Below the pieces are notes generated by a model that was not told where the DNA came from, searched no databases, and saw only the letters and a program-made list of their open reading frames with translations. From contig JABRWF010000006.1 in assembly GCA_018343915.1 (NCBI GenBank), forward strand, positions 1,612,001 to 1,676,000: 64,000 bases of DNA. The letters run 5' to 3'. The translations under genes were made by a program, and so were the position numbers. Shown one piece after another: positions 59,985 to 64,000 of this stretch (the stretch's first letter is position 1; every line of letters starts with the position of its first letter). The stretch comes from Agroathelia rolfsii. Taxonomy: Eukaryota > Basidiomycota > Agaricomycetes > Amylocorticiales > Amylocorticiaceae.

Positions 59985-62729
59985 TCATCCTTGGATGTTC
60001 AGACCAGCGCGCGGCAGTCTGGGCTCGTCTTCAGTATAAGGCTCCCCAGTCTCCTCTCTCAACATATCGTTGATCCATTTGCCATTGGGCTCCAACTTGA
60101 CACCGCGGCTGTACATGACCGCCAAATAGAGCCATGCAGCAGCGTTGCCGACCGTACCAACTTCGTCGCTGACGTGCGTGCGTGCATACTCGCTCATGTC
60201 ATCATACAGAGTCTCGTTCGTGTACAGGTCGAACAGGTGCTTAGCAACAGCATCGTTGTCACCCGGCTCTGTCAAGTATCCAGACTTGCCGTCGATGATT
60301 TGAAGCGGGATACCACCTGTGCGCGAGGCAACAACAGGGATACCGGCGTGCAGGGCCTCCGACACCTTGACCTCGAAACCCTCACGGGTTGAGAGCTGAA
60401 GAGCGATCTTGCCATTGGCCATCAAGGCATTCAGGACTGATGTGTCCTCATGTCAGTTTTCTTGGTTTCATTCGTATAAGAAATTACTCACGCTGATCGC
60501 TGGGCGGAATCCTCATGACGACAATATCCTTTGCATACTGCGAGTAATTGTTCTGGATGTTGTTAATCGTCTCATCGTAGATGATGCTAGCGTCAGGGTC
60601 ATCAACGGCACCATGGCCACAAATGAGAAGCTGGGGCTCGGAGCCAGGCTTGACACCTTTCTTCTCAAGCAGGACACGGAACTTGGCATACGAGTCGACG
60701 ACGTTAGGGATGCCCTTGGATGGATCGAAGCGAGCAACCTGGACAATATACTCGCGCAACGGCCACTGGAGCTCGTTCATCTTTTCCTTAGCGCAAAGTC
60801 CACGGAATTCGCCCATGTAGAACTGAGAGTCCCAGCTCTCGAGCTCCTTGTTCAAGCCATCGAGCCAATCGGTAGCAGCTCCCAAGAGGGTCAGCTTCTT
60901 TGTGGGTACAGTGCTAGGCACGAACTTGGACACGGGGTGACCTATTGGAAATTAATTCAGCAACCAGTCATCGGCCAATTATCAGTTACTAGTTGGCATA
61001 CTGATGAACAGGTCCGCGTGCTGGATGTTGTTCCACAAATATTGCCAGACCTCTTCCTGAGGTGAACCTTGCTTTTCAACGAGATCACTACGGATCTCGA
61101 TATGTGAACGGTAGATGATTGGGATTCCCGGTCGCACTTTGCGAATGAGAGGAATCAAACCCGGCATCTGAGGATCATCTAGTATATTGATAAGCATCAG
61201 CTGGACGACAACAAACAAGCACTCTATCCTTACCAATGAAAGCGATATCAACACCACCTTTGGCAAGAGGTCCACCCTCTGCGGTCCAGCGAAGTCCGTT
61301 TTTGAGGATCCATGCATCGAAGTTGTCCTTTTGGTCCTGAGTCAGACGGAGATCCGGTGCTGCCACGCCTTGCAGAATGTTGTGGTTGTTCTTCGTGGTA
61401 CGGAAGACAGTCGGGGACGGGTTCGGCACATACCTGAGAAAAATGAAATAGTTACACTTAGTCTCATTCATTAGACGTCAATGTAAAGTGACACTGACCA
61501 AGCCACATCGACATCCAACAGCGTCAAGAATCTGATCAAGGCATGTCGCATCTGAAGGGGGCGATTAAGAAACTGAGTTTATCTTGTGTCGCGGGAGACT
61601 GACCAATGCAACACCTCCACCCTGCGGCGTGCTGGAGAAGAATCCAATCTTGTATTTCTTTTGACGGAGTTCGTCAGCAAGCTTGTTGACAGCCCTCCAA
61701 GTGGTCGCTCCAACGCTCTTCTCGTACTCGGCAATATCATCGATCAAGTGGATCTTGCCACCAGCGTCGACTGTGACCTGGATAAATGCGCATATATTCA
61801 ACAATAACACGAGTGACAAATGGAAAGGTTAGATCTTACTTGGTTGCGGGGGCCAATGGTCTGCGTTCAACCGATTAGCTCATGGCTATCGGGATGAGAT
61901 ATAAGAAATTATGCGTACCAAGCGTGGGTTGTTGTTGGGACCGTAGTACATCAGAGCCTTGCGAGCAGCAGAGTCTGCCATTTCGTCAACCGTTCGCTGG
62001 ATAGGCATCTTGCCAGAGATACCCCCAGCCGCATCTCCGAGAACGGAGGGGTCAACGTACACGGTGGGCGTCTCTGCACCAGATGGTACATAAGATCCGG
62101 TTGTGGATGAAATGCGGTGCTTGACGTTTGGCCTAGTGAGCGAATCCGTGTGGGTTTCCTTGATGTTGAAGACGATCGGCACGATATCGAGATCAAGCCA
62201 AAGTCGGGTACAGATGTTAGGCGACTATGATCGCAGAACCGATAACAATTAATAAATTATTGGTCGACGATCATTCAGAAATAAGTGTTCATACTTCACG
62301 GAGGAGACTAAGGGTAACACCGGCGCCCAAGAACTTGCACATGTGCTCTTGCGAGAAGTTCTTGAATGTCCTGAGGACACGTTCCTCGATGAGCTCGCCT
62401 GTAGAGCCCTTGGGGTCATAGGGAATCTCAAAGCATGCGAAATCGGTCGCATATACCGAGTCGTGAATCGATATCGCGATCTCGATGCATTTTCCGCCGT
62501 TGGTCAGGGCCGAGGCAACGCCTGCCCACATCGGCTATAATGATAGCATATATCCATCCTCAGAGATCGATCATATCATGCTCGCATGGTTGGCTCGCGG
62601 ACTTACGGTCAGGGAGGCAAATGTCTGGAGGTTGGGCTTCTGAGCATGGAAGCTCGAGAGCCTGCGCCTGGCAGCCTCACTGGCGATGGACTGGAACGCA
62701 GTCTTGTCTGCGACGGGGGATGGGGGCAT
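59985..62729 (-). CDS. Trehalose phosphorylase, GT4 retaining type
   Basis: Reversibly splits trehalose with phosphate into glucose and alpha-glucose-1-phosphate, the mushroom-type enzyme (about 740 aa here over many exons). It begins MPPSPVADKTAF. A regulatory-looking N-terminal third shows IAISIHDSVYATDFACFE. The GT-B core shows KIGFFSSTPQGGGVALM, WYVPNPSPTVF, GIPIIYRSHIEIRSDL, YIVQVARFDPSKGIPNVV and the nucleotide/phosphate-site region STREGFEVKVSEALHAGIPVV. The last is followed by SRTGGIPLQIIDGKSGYLTEPGDND. It ends RAGLNIQG before the stop. Such enzymes handle the main storage sugar of basidiomycete mycelium. Confidence 0.93.
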
Positions 62730-63456
62730 TGTTGTGAGACAAGGATCAGGAGGGATGAAAAGATAGGACGGAAGGTTGGGGATTTATAGGAAATGGGAAT
62801 GGGAATAGGCCTCGGACTGTGGGGTAGATTCTGTTCCGCCCTATTTGAGGAGCAGAAACCACGCCGAAGACCAAGACCTTTAAAGGTCATTGGAGCCGGT
62901 CTACGGCACAAGTCTAGGACGCCCAGAAGATGAACTTCTCCATGAGGCAGGGGCATGTCCTCTCTCTCATGGATCAGGAGGTACACCAAGAAGACGTCGA
63001 TAAACCAACAGGAACAAATCTATCGTTGATGCAGGCTATGAGATGTTCTATCATACACAGGGTTATACCCAAAAATGCATAGTCTCGATGGAAAAGATAG
63101 TCAAACGTGCTGTCTGACAGGGCGGCCTTGCTGAACGCACGAGGATAGAAGACATGGGTATCTCAATTCATCCAAGACCATGTCTGATGGATATCTCAGC
63201 AAAATATGATCGCGAAGTTCTGTCTTTTCTGCTCATTCTTGCCAACCCTGCACACCTCATCAAAACCGAGGACAAATCAGTATCCTCCTTTGCCTTATCT
63301 ATAAAATTTGATCTATATTGTGTGTACACAAAAAGGGCCCGTACTTTTATTCTGATACTCCTGACAGATCAGCCTGCTACGAATTTAAAGCAATAACAAT
63401 AACGTCATATATACATATATATATGTTTAATCAATTCAGAAGACAAACATTCTTTT
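62730..63456. other. Spacer upstream of trehalose phosphorylase
   Basis: 727 bp holding the trehalose phosphorylase promoter and the 3' end of the transporter gene. A CT-rich stretch on the minus strand lies just upstream of the start. No supported gene. Confidence 0.4.
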
Positions 63457-64000
63457 TCATGCAAAGTTCTCTCCTTCACAAGCTTCCGTCGTCTCTCCGG
63501 CGAGGTTGGTGTTGTCTACCGCATTTTGTTTACCGCCAAGGTACCAGTCAGGCATTAGCAAAGATATAATCACGGGGAATACCGCCAGCACGGTTGCCGT
63601 AATCACCATCGTCCGCATGGTGTCACTGTAGGCTGTAAGAATGATCAGCTTCTGGAGACCGAGGCGCGGACACATAATTGGTATTTACCATCAATGGCAC
63701 CTTCCCGAATAGGATTTCCGCGAGGGTAGAATGAGACCGTCGTGATACTGTCGAAGAGCGCCGCACGTTCGGTCGCATTCAGAGAAGGCAAATACTTCTC
63801 CAGGTTTTTGGGCATAGTGTTGGCCCACAGAGCACCCGCTGCAGATCATGATCAATTGATTGTCTCCGAGGGGTATGAGGCAAAATGCCAGATATAGCTA
63901 TAAAACCTACCGACGGCGGTGCCGACACTTCCACCAATTTCAGTTAACAGAAGCACAATAGCAGTGACCATGGCTACATCTGCGTGTGGAACTGAGGCTT
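63457..64000 (-). CDS. Siderophore-type MFS transporter, C-terminal part
   Basis: Only the C-terminal part is in the window; the gene runs off the right edge. Exons are 64000-63911, 63838-63689 and 63632-63457. The visible protein shows VAMVTAIVLLLTEIGGSVG, AGALWANTMPKNLEKYLP and RTMVITATVLAVFPVIISLL, with a hydrophilic tail. The pattern (GA-W-NTMP followed by a soluble loop before the last helix) matches the siderophore-iron transporter group (ARN/SIT/MIR). It would take up Fe-siderophore complexes at the plasma or vesicle membrane. The family assignment rests on about 135 residues, so other MFS classes are not excluded. Confidence 0.75.

Overview
This is a gene-dense piece of a fungal nuclear genome, almost certainly from a basidiomycete (Agaricomycetes-like). 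Nearly every gene is broken by many short GT-AG introns, mostly 45-75 nt. Genes sit on both strands with short spacers. The set includes families typical of mushrooms: a GT4-type trehalose phosphorylase, a DUF6593-like protein, an F-box/LRR protein, a many-exon CYP and a siderophore-type MFS transporter. I found no intact transposon, plasmid function, CRISPR array or virus. The exon models below were built by hand from reading frame and splice-site agreement.

Layout. 0.5-5.7 kb: a small unknown protein, phosphoserine aminotransferase, an intron-containing tRNA-Ser(GCT) and an F-box protein. 5.7-10.1 kb: ALG13, pyrroline-5-carboxylate reductase and a 14-exon cytochrome P450. 10.1-11.8 kb: a gene-poor gap with a degenerate 63-bp duplicated segment. 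11.8-16.5 kb: RPT3 (proteasome), CBP20 (nuclear cap binding), an RRM-like protein and ribosomal protein eL14. 16.8-22.7 kb: a Gfo/Idh/MocA oxidoreductase, a small coiled-coil protein, a PIG-Y-like GPI protein, aprataxin and a C2H2 zinc-finger protein. 23.5-30.6 kb: an LYR protein (MZM1-like) that can splice in frame into a GGQ release-factor domain, CAP/SRV2 and a PhoD-like phosphatase. 30.9-34 kb: ASH2 (COMPASS) and an E2 enzyme sharing a 94-bp promoter. 34.6-40.7 kb: an 1802-residue low-complexity protein. 42-49.3 kb: a DUF6593-like protein, a BTB protein, N-terminal glutamine amidohydrolase (NTAQ1), a small proline/serine-rich protein and ATP12. 49.5-58.2 kb: MSH3 and POL5, tail to tail with 8 bp between stop codons. 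58.7-64 kb: an unknown protein, trehalose phosphorylase and the C-terminal part of a siderophore-type transporter.

There is no operon or secondary-metabolite logic; the genes are mostly housekeeping. The features most worth a second look are in gene architecture: microexons of 5, 8, 9, 11, 13, 14, 19 and 21 nt, four candidate GC-AG introns, very compact divergent and convergent gene pairs, and above all the LYR/GGQ locus, where an intron carries the stop codon of the first protein and its removal joins two mitochondrial proteins.
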